DNA of 64,000 bases. It comes from Rhytidiadelphus loreus (Eukaryota > Streptophyta > Bryopsida > Hypnales > Hylocomiaceae). Positions 49,935-61,227 of this stretch are shown one piece after another; the stretch's first letter is position 1, and each line of letters opens with the position of its first letter. The position numbers and the translations under genes are program-made. The stretch lies in contig OX344763.1 in assembly GCA_947034895.1 (NCBI GenBank), forward strand, positions 9,426,501 to 9,490,500, read 5' to 3'. The notes below the pieces were generated by a model that worked only from the letters and a program-made list of their open reading frames with translations, did not search any database and was not told the DNA's origin.

Positions 49935-50350
49935 GGGGTAGTTACACCTTCACTTTGCACTTGGAGAATGGAGAATGAGAAGTTGGTGAGGGTTTGGAGG
50001 AGCCAATGGGAAGCCATGGTGGGTGAAGAAGGTGTGACACCCCTAAAAGATGTGTTGAGAATGGAGAATGAAAAAAGTGGAGAAGCAACTTACCTAAACC
50101 TAAGATTAGACGTAGAGTTGGAGGGAAATTGGCAACAACAAGCAACGAAAGGTAAAAGTGTAGAGCACAAAGGAATACATTTAGTTGGATATATCTTCTG
50201 CACTTCCAATCTTCACCTCTGGAGGTGAAGACTAGGAGTGCAGAAGATATATCCAACTAAGTATATTCTACCAACATGAAGCCAACCCCAAGCCGCCATG
50301 TTTCCATTCTCCATTTTTCAAGTGCCAAGTGAAGAAGGTGTGACTACCCC
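49935..50350. mobile_element. Compound inverted-repeat MITE with GGGGTAG ends and TA flanks
   Basis: The left end GGGGTAGTTACACCTTCAC pairs with the right end, whose complement is GGGGTAGTCACACCTTCTTC. TA flanks both sides (49933-49934 and 50351-50352). A further copy of the right end (GAAGAAGGTGTGACACCCCT) lies internally at about 50026-50045, so the first 115 bp look like a small element in themselves. A strong 39-bp-arm hairpin lies at 50181-50260. The 109-codon frame over this element (49899-50228) is a by-product. Confidence 0.7.
50181..50260. repeat. Hairpin, 39-bp arms with few mismatches, 2-bp loop
   Basis: Left arm 50181-50219 and right arm 50222-50260 share TTAGTTGGATATATCTTCTG at the base and CTTCACCTC at the tip, with about four mismatches between. 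It lies within the compound MITE. RNA from it would fold into a miRNA-precursor-sized stem. Confidence 0.85.
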
Positions 50351-50356
50351 TATTAT

Positions 50357-51648
50357 ATTAATTCCTAAAGTCCTAAGGCCTTTTTTCATCAAAAAATGCT
50401 CAAAATTACCATTTCTATTGCAAAGAGTCAAAAGGTTAAAAAAATGATATTTCTTTCGTTGGACTAAGGTAGAAGCACCCAAAACCGTCAATATAAGCAA
50501 TTCAGCATATTTGGACACCTTTTCCTAAAATTGATATTTTTGTAGTATTAGCAAGTGAAAATTATAAATATTAAAAAAGAAAAAAAGATTTTTTGGATGT
50601 AGTATGTAATTTCTATGATTTTTCAAAGTGTTGGCTCCCTAGACCACTGAAATTGTTACAAAAGTGGACCCTAAACCAAAATCTGCAAAAATCAGTAGTT
50701 AGCAAATCAGAGTTAAGTATGTGTCCTTCAAATGCATTAGCAAATCAAAGGTAAGTATTTGAAGGACACATTAATTAAAGTTTAGGGACACATTAAGAGG
50801 CAATTTAGGGTACAAGAATAGGTATAGGGATGCTTTTGGATGCCTTCACCTTATTATAAATGTGTAGAAGAAATTTCAAAAACTTTGACTACTCAAATTG
50901 CAAGATATTTGCAATATTTAATGCATAGAAAATAAGTTTTTTTGCACCTTGCTTGACTAGATTTTCTAACTTTGAATCCTTTTAATTAAATTTTTTTTAC
51001 TTATGAATTTGATTTTCTAATTTTTTATGTTAAAGAATTGAGTAGAGACTCAAGGAAAAAAATTCCAAAAAAACACACTTAATTTTCATCTAAAATATTG
51101 TTAAGTAAAAGAGGGTTCAAGATTGAACAAAAAACTAAATTGTTAATAGCTCTAAGATGGAATTGAAACACAATAATCCTGATGGTGAGATTGATCTAGC
51201 AAGCAAACTTAACCCTATCTTACATTTTTTTTGAAAAATTGTAAAAATTGCATTAAAAAATGAATTCTATAAGAGTTATTTTTTCAAGAAAGTGATTTGA
51301 TTGCCTAAAAACAAGGTTGTCCATAACTTTCTCATCACTATACTAGACAAAATGAATCAAAGCTTCACATGTAGACAAAAATATAATTTTTGAGAAAAAA
51401 ATTAATAATTAAAAAATTCAATCTTTTGTGATTTTTTGTAACTGCCCCTTGAATTGTTTTTTTGGACTTAGAGTGGCATAACTTTTGCTCATGGCAACAA
51501 TTGAAATAAAAATTATGTTCTCAAAAGCCAATATGACTTCCTATATTCAAAAAAAGTTTTAGAAAATCTTGTCAAAAATTGAGGTCATACAAACCTATCC
51601 AAAATCTCAAGAGTCCTTCACAAGGATTTTGGAACTTTAGAGGTTAAG
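50357..51648. mobile_element. Foldback-family element, worn copy
   Basis: The left end TTAATTCCTAAAGTCCTAAG and the right end AACTTTAGAGGTTAA are degraded versions of the TTAACCCCTAAAGG termini. The body matches 11806-12635 in order and orientation, with GGCCTTTTTTCATCAAAAAA near the left and GGCATAACTTTTGCTC near the right. It is 1292 bp, so it carries extra sequence relative to the 830-bp copy. Non-coding. Confidence 0.6.
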
Positions 51649-52666
51649 ATGTAGAGGCAACCCTTTTTTTTGTTAGAAGCTAAGCTTGTGAGCATAACAT
51701 TTTTCAACAATGGACATTTAGTTCAAAACATGTTACATCATAAGGTATATATATGACCTATGTTTGACCAAGTCTCCATTTGCACAATATAAAGTGACTT
51801 ATTTTTATAAATGAGAGGAATATGATGTTGACCATGACATTCATTATTGTCTGACAAATAAGACATTGACCCCTAATGAAGTTGCTAAGACCAATTTTTA
51901 GTAATGCACTTCTTAGAAATAGATTTGTCTATACATTTGAAACAAGTTAGATTGTAATCTACACTTTGTTATGTGGTGAGTATCCAAGTATTTTACAATT
52001 TTAATTTTGGATTGAAAGATTATATTGTGCCTTGAAAGACCACAATTTGAATTCCCACATGGATACGAAATTTATAATGTTTGTTGTAATTTATAAATGT
52101 GGTTAAAAATTTTAAAATTCTAGTAAGCTTTTTTTTTGAATTGCAATAAGTGATAGTCATGGATGCTTATATCTTAATCCTACAAGGATGGGCTGGTTAT
52201 AGTAGAAATTATCCTTTTTCATATAGTGTGAATCATCTACTTAAAAAAAAACAATTTTGAAAGCATTGGAAGTCAAACTACTGTACAAGACCTTCCTTTT
52301 TTACACAAAATTCCAAAAATAAACACATGCATTTTTGTCTTACATAATCTTCCATAAAAGAATTTTTTGTCTCTTATTGAACCACTTCGGTATGTAGTGT
52401 CTTTAAAAGTTTAACCTTGAATATGGTACCTTAACTTTGAAGCAATACAAGGGTCAAAAGTGCTTGATGTGACTTTTTAAGGTTATTAGAAAATGTACCT
52501 ATTCATCCAAAAATTTGATAGTTTTTGGCAATGATAGATCTTCTCATCCTTTGATGGTTACTTCGGGGCCATAAACATAGATCTCTAGAAAGGCTAATTT
52601 TCATGCATTTTTTGAGTTCATTCCAACATTGTTCAATTAAATTCAGCAAAAGATTATGAACCAATC
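51649..52666. other. AT-rich intergenic DNA, no gene seen
   Basis: No open frame with recognisable features and no repeat partner in the window was noticed. Confidence 0.4.
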
Positions 52667-53890
52667 CATACCTTAAGTTAGGCTATTTGAGATATTTGGA
52701 ATTGTACATTGTCTAGTCGCATTCTTGGTACCATTGGAAAGCTCTTTGTGAGGACGGATGCACGGGCTTTGTTTCACGGCATTTGGACCTATGGTGTAAA
52801 AGATATTGAAGTTTTATGAATTAAAAATTAGAAAACTACCTTTACTTTTATTTTGGATGCGGCAATGGTATAAGGCACATTAAGGTAAACCAACCTATGA
52901 CAAGCAGAATGACTAATTTGCCTTGTTAACATTTTTGAAAAAATATTATTTTATTTTTATATAAAGACAAATATGAGAAATAGATAGAGCAATTGAATTT
53001 TTTTTGACAAAGTATAAATTTGTTATGAATTTTTGAAGTGTGCTACCCAATTAGTCCAAACAGTCTTTAGACTACCCCAAAACCACATGTAATGACCACT
53101 ATCTAAAGTAGTCACAATATTTTCTAACATGGTCATAAAAGAATAAAAAAAGTTAGTTCTTGTAATGAATTTATACTAGTTCCTAATGCAGTCATTAATA
53201 ACTCCATCACCATCTTTCAAGGCATTGATTTTGATCACTAACCACCTCAATGAAGTCCTAATCTCATTTATTAATGGATAATTTTATTAAATGGAAAAAT
53301 TCCGCAACTAGGCAGTCTGAAATGTAAAACTGTCATAGATTTTTTAAATCTATATCAATCCTAGGTGTTTGAAATCTACACGTGTCATAGATGGCACTTT
53401 CACAGTTCATATTGTGTGGTTTGAAATCTATATAAGTCCAAGATTTTGAAATCTATACTTGTCATAGATGTCACTTTTACAATTCAAACTGGGCAGTTTG
53501 AAAATGGCACACAAAATACCACCATTTTAACAAAATTCCCCATATTAGCAAAAATTTGCCATGGGGTGATGTAAAACTATAATGGGTGGTTTTCTAGGTA
53601 TCTACATTGGGAGGTTTGCTTGTTATGGGTTGGTTTACCTTAGTCCATACCTTAAATTAGGCTATTTGTTTTGTTTGTTTGTTACATTGAGATCTCATGG
53701 ATTGTGCATCTTCTAGTCACATTCTTGGTATTGTCAAAAAGCTCTTTGTGAAGAGGGATATACAAACTTTGTTTTGTGGCATTCTGACTCACGACAAAAA
53801 ATATATTGAATTTGGAAGTTTTTATGAATTAGAAAATTATTTTTATTTTTATTTTGGTTGTGGCAACGACATAAGGCACACTATTGTAAT
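52667..53890. repeat. Direct repeats of about 220-245 bp flanking a MITE
   Basis: Copy 1 (about 52667-52880) and copy 2 (about 53643-53890) share CATACCTTAA(G/A)TTAGGC, TCACATTCTTGGTA or its variant, AAGCTCTTTGTGA, TTTGTTT(C/T)(A/G)(C/T)GGCATT and ATAAGGCACA in order. Between them lies the 52883-53640 element. The open frame at 53697-53894 lies within copy 2 and is interrupted in copy 1, so it is not supported as a gene. Confidence 0.7.
52883..53640. mobile_element. MITE-like element, AGGTAAACCAACC ends
   Basis: The left end AGGTAAACCAACCTATGACA and the complemented right end AGGTAAACCAACCCATAACA match over 23 bp with two mismatches. TA lies on both sides (52881-52882 and 53641-53642). The 758-bp body includes an imperfect tandem repeat at about 53315-53510 built on GTTTGAAATCTA and TGTCATAGATG. 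Non-coding. Confidence 0.75.
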
Positions 53891-54106
53891 ATGAAATTGA
53901 CCATGAATCAAAGTGATTGTAAGAAATAGATACCCAAATAAGAAAATAATAATTCAAGATTATGTCTTGTCATCCATGTTCAAGAAAATAGTTCAATCCA
54001 TAAGTTAAAGGAGTACTAAGAAGATTGTGCACTCTTGATTCTTGCATGTGTTAATGTGTTAGATCATCTCCGCCTCCACTCACTACACTTGGCCAGGGTG
54101 GGTTTA

Positions 54107-54262
54107 AGGTAAACTACCCCATTACAGACAAAATGGAAGCAAGCCCATTATGGGCAAAATTCTAATGGTAGTATACATTCAAGTTCTGAAATGTACACCA
54201 CTATTATATTTCAACTCACAATGGGATTTCTCCCATTATGTTTGTAATGGGGTAGTTTACGT
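54107..54262. mobile_element. Compact 156-bp MITE, AGGTAAACTACCCC ends
   Basis: The left end AGGTAAACTACCCCATTACA and the complemented right end ACGTAAACTACCCCATTACA match, with about 30 bp of inverted repeat and a few mismatches. TA flanks both sides (54105-54106 and 54263-54264). The short core is AT-rich. This is the cleanest small member of the AGGTA-ended group. Confidence 0.8.
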
Positions 54263-54738
54263 TAGTAGGGATTGGGAGCCAAAATAACCCTTATTATGGC
54301 ATTGGGCGTAGTTTTCCAAGCATTAGGTGTGCCAAATTTTGAGTAGAGTACTTGAGCTTCATGTGGACGGGGAAGTTTTGAGTGAGCTCAGAATTGACCA
54401 AATTCTGAATTATTTTCCTTGCTTATAGTTTTGAATGTGAATTAAATGTAGTTGAAGAGTTGGCAGAAACGAGGGGACAGAAATGTTCAAATCTCAACCC
54501 TTTCATTATACAGAGCGCGCCATGCCTTTTTGGGTAGATGCTCTAAAATCATTTTTTCAATGTACATACATATTGACTTTCAAGATGTACATAGAGTGCA
54601 ATTTGGCAGTTTTAGGTAGGGTATGATTTTGGGTGTACCCACCTTAAAGCTTATTAGAAGGTAAGAAGGATCTAAGTGTCTAAAAAATATGACATCCTTA
54701 ATGAAAGAGTTGAAGGATTGCATTCTTTATGCTTCTTG

Positions 54739-55018
54739 AGGTAACCATACCTAAAATTGCATTGTTAGAAGTAGTAGTTGAGCATGGTTCCCAAAATTAA
54801 ACGATCTAAAATTTTGTTGGAACTCCTTGGGAGCCCAAATATTGGTATGCATGTAGTTTTTGGACAATATATGAATAAATTATGAATTTCAAAGTGCAAA
54901 AAATAGGTGTACCTAAACTCGGTCTTGTAAACTCTCATTTTCAAGAAGGCTTACATTTTAGGTGAGAATCTACATGGGACGGTTTTGTAAATAGGTGAAA
55001 ATTATGTGTAATTACTCT
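54739..55018. mobile_element. Worn MITE, AGGTAACCATACC / AGTAATTACAC ends
   Basis: The ends are recognisable but degraded members of the AGGTAATTACACC family, and the internal block ACATTTTAGGTGAGAATCTA resembles parts of the 7540-7870 region in complement. No flanking TA survives on the left. Confidence 0.4.
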
Positions 55019-55078
55019 AATGTAGACCACTTTATTGAAACCCACACTTTAAACCCTTTAACTCTGTTGAGGATTGAT

Positions 55079-55180
55079 GAGTGACTTCAAGGTTTCAAAA
55101 AATTGTTTGAATGAGTGACTTCAAGGTTTCAAAAAAGTGTTTGAATAAGTGACTTTAGGGTTTCAATAAACCCTAGGAGA
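55079..55180. repeat. Short tandem repeat, unit about 34 bp, three copies
   Basis: GAGTGACTTCAAGGTTTCAA starts the first two units (about 55079 and 55112), and AAGTGACTTTAGGGTTTCAA starts the third (about 55146). Confidence 0.85.
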
Positions 55181-55199
55181 CAACCCTCGTAATGAAGAG

Positions 55200-56144
55200 A
55201 GAGGAGTGTTCAGTGAATGATGACTTCACAGAAGACTATCGATCCTTCGCAGGCTACTTTCAGCTCCAAAAAATCAATCAAGGCTTGTGTTGAAGACTTG
55301 CAAGTCCATCTTTTGGAGACACCCTTCTCTGTGAGTGATTCTGCGGCAAAAGCTGGGCTGGAGCTCGCTGTTGTTAGGCTTGAAATCGTCAAATGCTATT
55401 CTGTTTTTAAACTGTTAATGTTATTAGTGCCAATAGAGTGTGTGTGGAAAGCCATTCTGTGGTTCCCGGATGCAGCCAATTTTCTTGGTTTAGTTTCATG
55501 AGGGGTAAATTTCAGCACACAAAGTTCACGAGGTATCTGAGGAGGAGTTGCAAGGGGGAGCTTGCGTGATTACGGTGGGTAAGTGGCGGATTCCTCTAAT
55601 TGCTCGTACTCGAAGTCGAAAAAACTTTGGTTCTGTGCTCAAGGTTTCGGAGATTTCCTGATCACGAGGGTTTTCCTGCTTTCAACAACTTGTAATTGCA
55701 AACTGTAGTCCAGTGTCAGGTATGGCTTTCTTTGAGAGATTTCATCCCAATCAATACAACTCATGTTAAGTCTGTTCTCAAGAAAATGTGTGATTTTTAG
55801 TGAAGCTCTTGGAGCTCTCATGCAGGAAGGAAGCTTTTGTGACAGATTAGTGTCGGGAAATGGCAGGGAAGTTTATTTAATTGAGCTTGAATTTGGCTAC
55901 TTGAGAATCGATGCTGCCAAATTTTGAAGATGTAACCCGTGTTGTTGATTTGACAAGAAATGCAGATTTTGACCCACAGAATTGGTTGGTTAGGTTCGTG
56001 TATTGGAAATGTTCTCTTGGAAGGCAATAACAGCTTCAAACATCATGGAAATTGTGGACTAAGCTGATCTTTAACGAGTCTCACTAGTGGCTGACATTTC
56101 AAAGTTTTGCCACAGGCTGAAAGTCCACAACAGCTTCAAACATC
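55200..56144 (+). promoter_or_regulatory. Leader region of the membrane-protein gene, with a possible extra exon
   Basis: This GC-richer stretch lies directly upstream of the membrane-protein coding start. A 94-codon open frame starts at 55217 (MMTSQKTIDPSQATFSSKKS). Its first 60 residues have ordinary soluble-protein composition, so it could be a separate upstream exon, but no convincing splice donor joins it to what follows. A short upstream frame, MEIVD, starts at 56045. The ATG context of that frame is duplicated at the main start. Confidence 0.4.
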
Positions 56145-57633
56145 ATGGCTGCACATTCAAACCAGTTGCCTTTGACACAAGTGCCCATCTGCCGATCATT
56201 CAAATCAGATCAGGAAGACAATGCAATTGCTTCAAATTGTGGTAAAGCTCCAGAACGCCGCTTCCACGCATTATTTAACAACATTTTCCTTGCTACTGTA
56301 GTGATATTGCCTCCTATAACTCTATCCCATTGCTCTTATTACTTCACATTCTTGAACTTCATGGCAAGGGAGCCTATGCTTTGCATGAATTGAGCCTCCT
56401 TTCATTCTAAAATAATCTTGAATTGAAGCTTGCCTATGAATTGTTATCCATTGTCTTAGGAGTTATTTTTGGTATAATTAGAGTGTAGAAGGATCTCAAG
56501 ACTCTCTATTCAAGAATGTTATGTATTTTTCTTATAACTAAGTGAGTTAAGACAATTTCGTATATTTATAAAATTGTATAATATTTTTCTTTCACCATAA
56601 TACATATATGTTTCTTGGTTGTATGTGGATAGATACAAGGGAGGTGGACACAAAAGATGAAAGTGGTTACCAAGTTCGGAGTGAAGATGAACTTTCAAAA
56701 GTGGAGCGGTTGTGTTTAGACACCTTGGATGACAATCCTATGGCCAAAAAGTTGATTAAACTAGATTTTGCAACCTTATTTAAAGGGCCTAAAACTCAAT
56801 TGGAGACATGGCCATTGTTCTTCCGTTCAAAGGAAGAGTCTGGCATTGAACTGCAACAAGGACTTGTGACGCTTTGGAGTAACTACTTGATTGAAGTAAG
56901 TTACTACCATTCATTTTCAATAATCTGGAAATTGCAATATTAATGTTCTATGCAGCCACAAATGTTGTTGCTTTATGGTCAATTATTTAAATTATAAACA
57001 ATGATCATGAAGAGAATGAATAGAAATTAAATCTTCTTTTGTAAAAACAAACTATGAATCAATGGAAAAATTCTTTTCTTCACATGGGTATGTTTTAAGC
57101 TCTTTGTATACCCATCAATTCTCACCAACTTTTCATCACTTTGGTGTGAATGTACCCTAATGACTAGAATATCTTTGGAATAATATGTGAGATGATCAAA
57201 TTTTTTTGCAAATGTATGTCAGGAGACCTTGATGGCAGCTATATCAATCCAACCACTTGTGACGGTGCCTAATATAGCTCACAAGTGGCAAGTAAAACTT
57301 TATGGATATACATGGATGATGTCTATTATATGCGACTTGTGGGGCATTGCAATCACAGCCTTATTTTTGGGATTCCTCCTCGGATGTCCAAACAAGGTTG
57401 CTTGGAAATGGATGTGTGAAATTGGTTGGGTGCGTAGTATTCCTACCGTACTAGTACTTCTAGAGACAATCTTGACTTTGGCTGCCATTGCATGTACTTG
57501 TTGGATTATTTATGGATACAGAATGGGGATAGTTTGTGTAGTGGTAGAAGCTTTTTTTTTGGGTACCATGTACAAGCTTGCGGACATCCTTTATAAGGCG
57601 AGAGACAAGGTTACTAATAAGAACATGCAATAA
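56145..57633 (+). CDS. Unrecognised plant membrane protein, three exons
   Basis: Exons are 56145-56241, 56633-56895 and 57223-57633. All introns are GT..AG, the phases match (1 then 0), the total is 771 nt, and the product is 256 residues. The N-terminal 125 residues are hydrophilic (SEDELSKVERLCLDTLDDNP, then KLIKLDFATLFKGPKTQLET). Hydrophobic segments follow at about residues 158-180 (CDLWGIAITALFLGFLLG), about 197-220 (PTVLVLLETILTLAAIACTC) and a weaker third (about 222-246). That suggests two or three membrane passes and a short lysine-rich tail. There is no signal peptide and no family I can name. The start is the first ATG of the exon, with upstream alternatives possible. The splice model is well supported by frame, the function is unknown. 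Confidence 0.65.
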
Positions 57634-57961
57634 GATAATAATACCTAAAATTGTTTGACTAAGGGTTTGAGCATGGTTCCTCTTACTGATTTTTCATAAT
57701 TTTATTGAATCATGTTGGAAGTTAAAAGACATCCTAGATTCTCATTTTATGTACTTTTGGAATACAATATAATATGTGTGCCCCAAGTTGACTCTAGTCT
57801 CTCATGAATATATGTAGTATGTATTAGGTAAGAATATAGAGGGATGTAAAATTACTTTTGATTGCTTGATGGTTGGATTTCAATGTAAAATTGTTCAATA
57901 ATAGACCAAGGATTCTTTATCCACTTGACAAAGGCAAAGTAATCAATTGGATAGTCATCCA

Positions 57962-59798
57962 TTAACCTCTAAAGGACCAACATGTGTTTTTTGGCAACAT
58001 AGAAATTTTGGACAGGGACCTATGACTAGAGATTTGTATATTCTATGCTAAATTTTTAATTGAAGATGGGGATGAGGAATATCTTTCATATATGCTAAAT
58101 TTCATGGCATTTGAAAATATGAATTAAAAGTAATAACCTAATATGTCACTTTTTTTTGTAAATGGGCAGTCCGGGCAGATTTTTAAAATCACTTTTTTAA
58201 GAAAAATAAATTTGAAATTTCTTTTCTAGAATTATATATACTTGGAAAGCTTTGAATTGTTCCATTTTGATTAATGCATCAAAAGTTATGAGGAGTTTTA
58301 GTTTGCAAGCAGTTATGGATTCACTGCTCTAAAATAAACTTTGAAGTCCTTTATTTAACTCAAATTTCAATATTTTTTTAAATAAAAAAAAAATCTTCGG
58401 ATATATATTGTTTATTACAACATTTAAACCATTGGGATTCTCATTTTTTTGACTCCATAATTAAATTCTTAACAATTTTGTATTTTAAATCCTTCTCTAC
58501 TTCACTAGAAGAAAAACACGTCCGGCACAACCAACTACTATGCAACTAGTGCCCTATGCAACTAGTGCCCTATGCAACTGTCATGCAACTAGTTTCCTCT
58601 CTATTTGCATCAAATCTAATGTAGTTGTTTTGTGTCATTGTTTTACAACATTCATTCATTGTTTTAGTTGCAAAGTAGTCATTCTGTAGTTGCAAAAAAA
58701 GACTAGGAAACAACTAGTGTCCTATGCAACTATTATGCAATTGTAAAATGACCATAGTTGTTTCCTAGTTGTACGCTAGTTGTTTCTTAGTTGCACTCTA
58801 GTTGTTTCCTAGTTGCTTTCAAAGTTCATTCCCATTCGTGTTATATCAATTGACCCATATCAATTGTAAAGAGTACCATTAGATTGAACATATAAGACTT
58901 GTAAGTTGTTATAGTCTTATGTAATGAATTCTTTTGATAGAATTCTAAGATTTCTATAATTTGTGGGTTTCTACAATTTGTAGATTTTGTATATAAGAAT
59001 TTAAAAAATAATTAAAATTCAAGAAATTTTATAATCTAGGAAATTGAATTTTGAAATCTAGGAAGAAGGTAGATCTGAAATTTTGAAATCTAGGAAGAGG
59101 GTAGATTTGAAATTTTGAAATCTAGAAAAAGGTAGATTTGAAATTCAAAAATCTAAGAAAAAGGTAGTTCTGAAATTCTAAAATCTAGAAAGGAGGTAGA
59201 TCTGAAATTTTGAAATCTACAAATCATTGAGATTTATATTTTAAAATTTACAAATCTACAAGTTGCAAGCAAGGATGAAGTTCTTTGTATGGTGTCGGAT
59301 GACAAAAAACCTTGCAACTAGACTGCAACTAATGCGACTTGTCCACTGCAACTACGGACTCTACATTGTCACCTAGTTGCAAATGTCCTATGCAACTACA
59401 AAATGAGTTGCATACTGTAGTTGCAAAACCCCTCATTTTCTTCTAGTGCTTCTTTCTACTTACTATTTTTTTCCTATATGTTGTACAACTCTAAATGATT
59501 TGAAATTTTTCAAGCATTTAACCTCGCATTTAGCTAACTTTCCTTAAAAGAACTAATCCAAAGAAGCACCACCATTTTGGACATTTTTTCATACAAATGT
59601 GAGCTTGTGAAGTGCAGCTACCCGTTTTTTCACAATGTTAAAAAATAATTTTTGTCACTTCAAATGCTCATATCTTGCAATCTACATGGTCAAAAGTTTT
59701 GAAATAATCTCCACATCTTTTCTAACCAACTTAATACAAGATCCCACAGTTTTGAAGTGTTTTTGGTGAAAAAATAGTCAAAGAACTTAAGGGGTTAA
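57962..59798. mobile_element. Foldback-family element split by a CACTA insertion
   Basis: The left end TTAACCTCTAAAGGACC pairs with the right end AACTTAAGGGGTTAA. Removing the 58503-59448 insertion and one target copy leaves about 888 bp, close to the 830-bp relative at 11806. The body matches 3829-5056 in order (GGCAACATAGAAATTTT, TTATGAGGAGTTTTAGTTTG, TCAAATGCTCATATCTTGCA). Non-coding. Confidence 0.7.
58503..59448. mobile_element. Non-autonomous CACTA (En/Spm-type) element with intact ends
   Basis: The element begins CACTAGAAGAAAA and ends TTTTCTTCTAGTG, a perfect 13-bp inverted repeat. It is flanked by the direct 3-bp duplication CTT (58500-58502 and 59449-59451), as expected for CACTA elements. 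Subterminal regions are packed with TGCAACTA/TAGTTGCA motifs on both strands. The centre (about 59030-59230) is a tandem repeat of about 38 bp built on GAAATCTAGGAAG and GTAGATCTGAAATT. There is no transposase in its 946 bp. It is nested in the foldback element. Confidence 0.93.
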
Positions 59799-60821
59799 TA
59801 ATTCATTTTAGGTTAAGGGTCATTTCTCCTTATTTATCATTCACTCTTGATTAAAGGTCTACTATTTACAAAAGATTTCATCACAAGAATTTTAGTAATG
59901 GATTTTTAAATTCTACTTTAATAATGTTATAATATGGTTGTAAAAACAAAGGCCTATCACAATGGAAGAACTTGACAACAAGGGTTGTTAGGCCCAATGA
60001 AGAAGGTTCTTTCATTGTAGGAGCCTTGGTGCATCAAACCTCACATGGCACAAAACTTGTAAGTGGAGGTTAATTAATAACCTAATTGAGGTATTGATGC
60101 TCACAAGGACTACCATGAGGCATCTATGTAAGCTATCTCAATATTCAATGGACTTGGAGTCCCATAAGTTTCCAAAGAGTTTTTAATTTGTATAGAGAAA
60201 AGACAAAAAAATGATTTTCTTTTGTCCTTTCTTGGCATTCCCTTCTACTCCACATATGCTTACACTTGTTGTTTTGAAGAATGAGGATCAAGTTTTTCGG
60301 GATTAAAATTTTTTCTATAGATTCTCAATTGAATTTGCTTGTATATTATCTACTTACTCAAGTTTTGGAATACATGCTTTTTTTTCTTGAAAATCTTAAA
60401 AGATAAAATTGCACCTTTAGGAAACACTACTAAATTTGTTTTTCCTTGTTTAGACATCACATTCTCATAATTGTTTGGGTTTTTTCACTTCAAATATTAT
60501 GAAGACATACATCAATATGTTAACCAAAAGATCCAAAAGCTGAATTAAAAAAAAATTAAAAATCAATAAAAATTTTGTATTGTGTTTAGAATAGGCGTTT
60601 GGAAGGGCCATCCAAGGTGAAAGAATTTTAGGGTTTAATTTTCATTTGTACAATAGATACTTGGTGTTGTGTAAACACAAAGAGGACATCACAATGACAA
60701 TGGACTAATTGTAGCAATATGGTTGCTTTTACAGGCTCTACTTCTAGTGCAAATATGAATATGTAATTGCCTCTATGTAAGGGTTTCATCGGCTAGCATT
60801 GAACCTCATTCCAATTCCAGA
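59799..60821. other. AT-rich intergenic DNA, no gene seen
   Basis: Only short, motif-free open frames. Confidence 0.4.
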
Positions 60822-61090
60822 AGGTAAACATGCCTAATTACACATCTCAAAATGATTTTTGTTGAGTCTTGTTGGCAATTAAAGAAAGATTTTAGATTCT
60901 CTCAAATTATATTTTTTGGACATTGTATGTATTAATAAATAAATAAAAATTTAAATGGTGATTATTAATCCATCTCAAAAATCGATCTTTCAGACACTCT
61001 CATGTCAGAAGGTTTTACATGTTGCTTGTAAAGAGTTTTTAGGGGTTTGTTTTGCAAAAGGATTGCACCACAATTAGGGTGTGGTTACCC
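60822..61090. mobile_element. Worn MITE, AGGTAAACATGCC ends
   Basis: The left end AGGTAAACATGCCTAATTAC resembles the complemented right end GGGTAACCACACCCTAATTG. TA follows the right end. It is related to the AGGTAATTACACC family by its ends. It is 269 bp and non-coding. Confidence 0.5.
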
Positions 61091-61227
61091 TATATTTGAT
61101 GTTGTATATATGAACTATAAAACCAGGTGTTCATATTCGTTGTTGTTCCAAATAGAAGCCAAATTGGATATTTTGGACAGTCAAGTGCACATATACTACT
61201 GAGGACACGTCCCAGAAACTGCCAATA

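Noticed and set aside
53697..53894. A 65-codon frame considered as a small gene
   Set aside because: It lies in a repeat whose other copy (52667-52880) breaks the frame.
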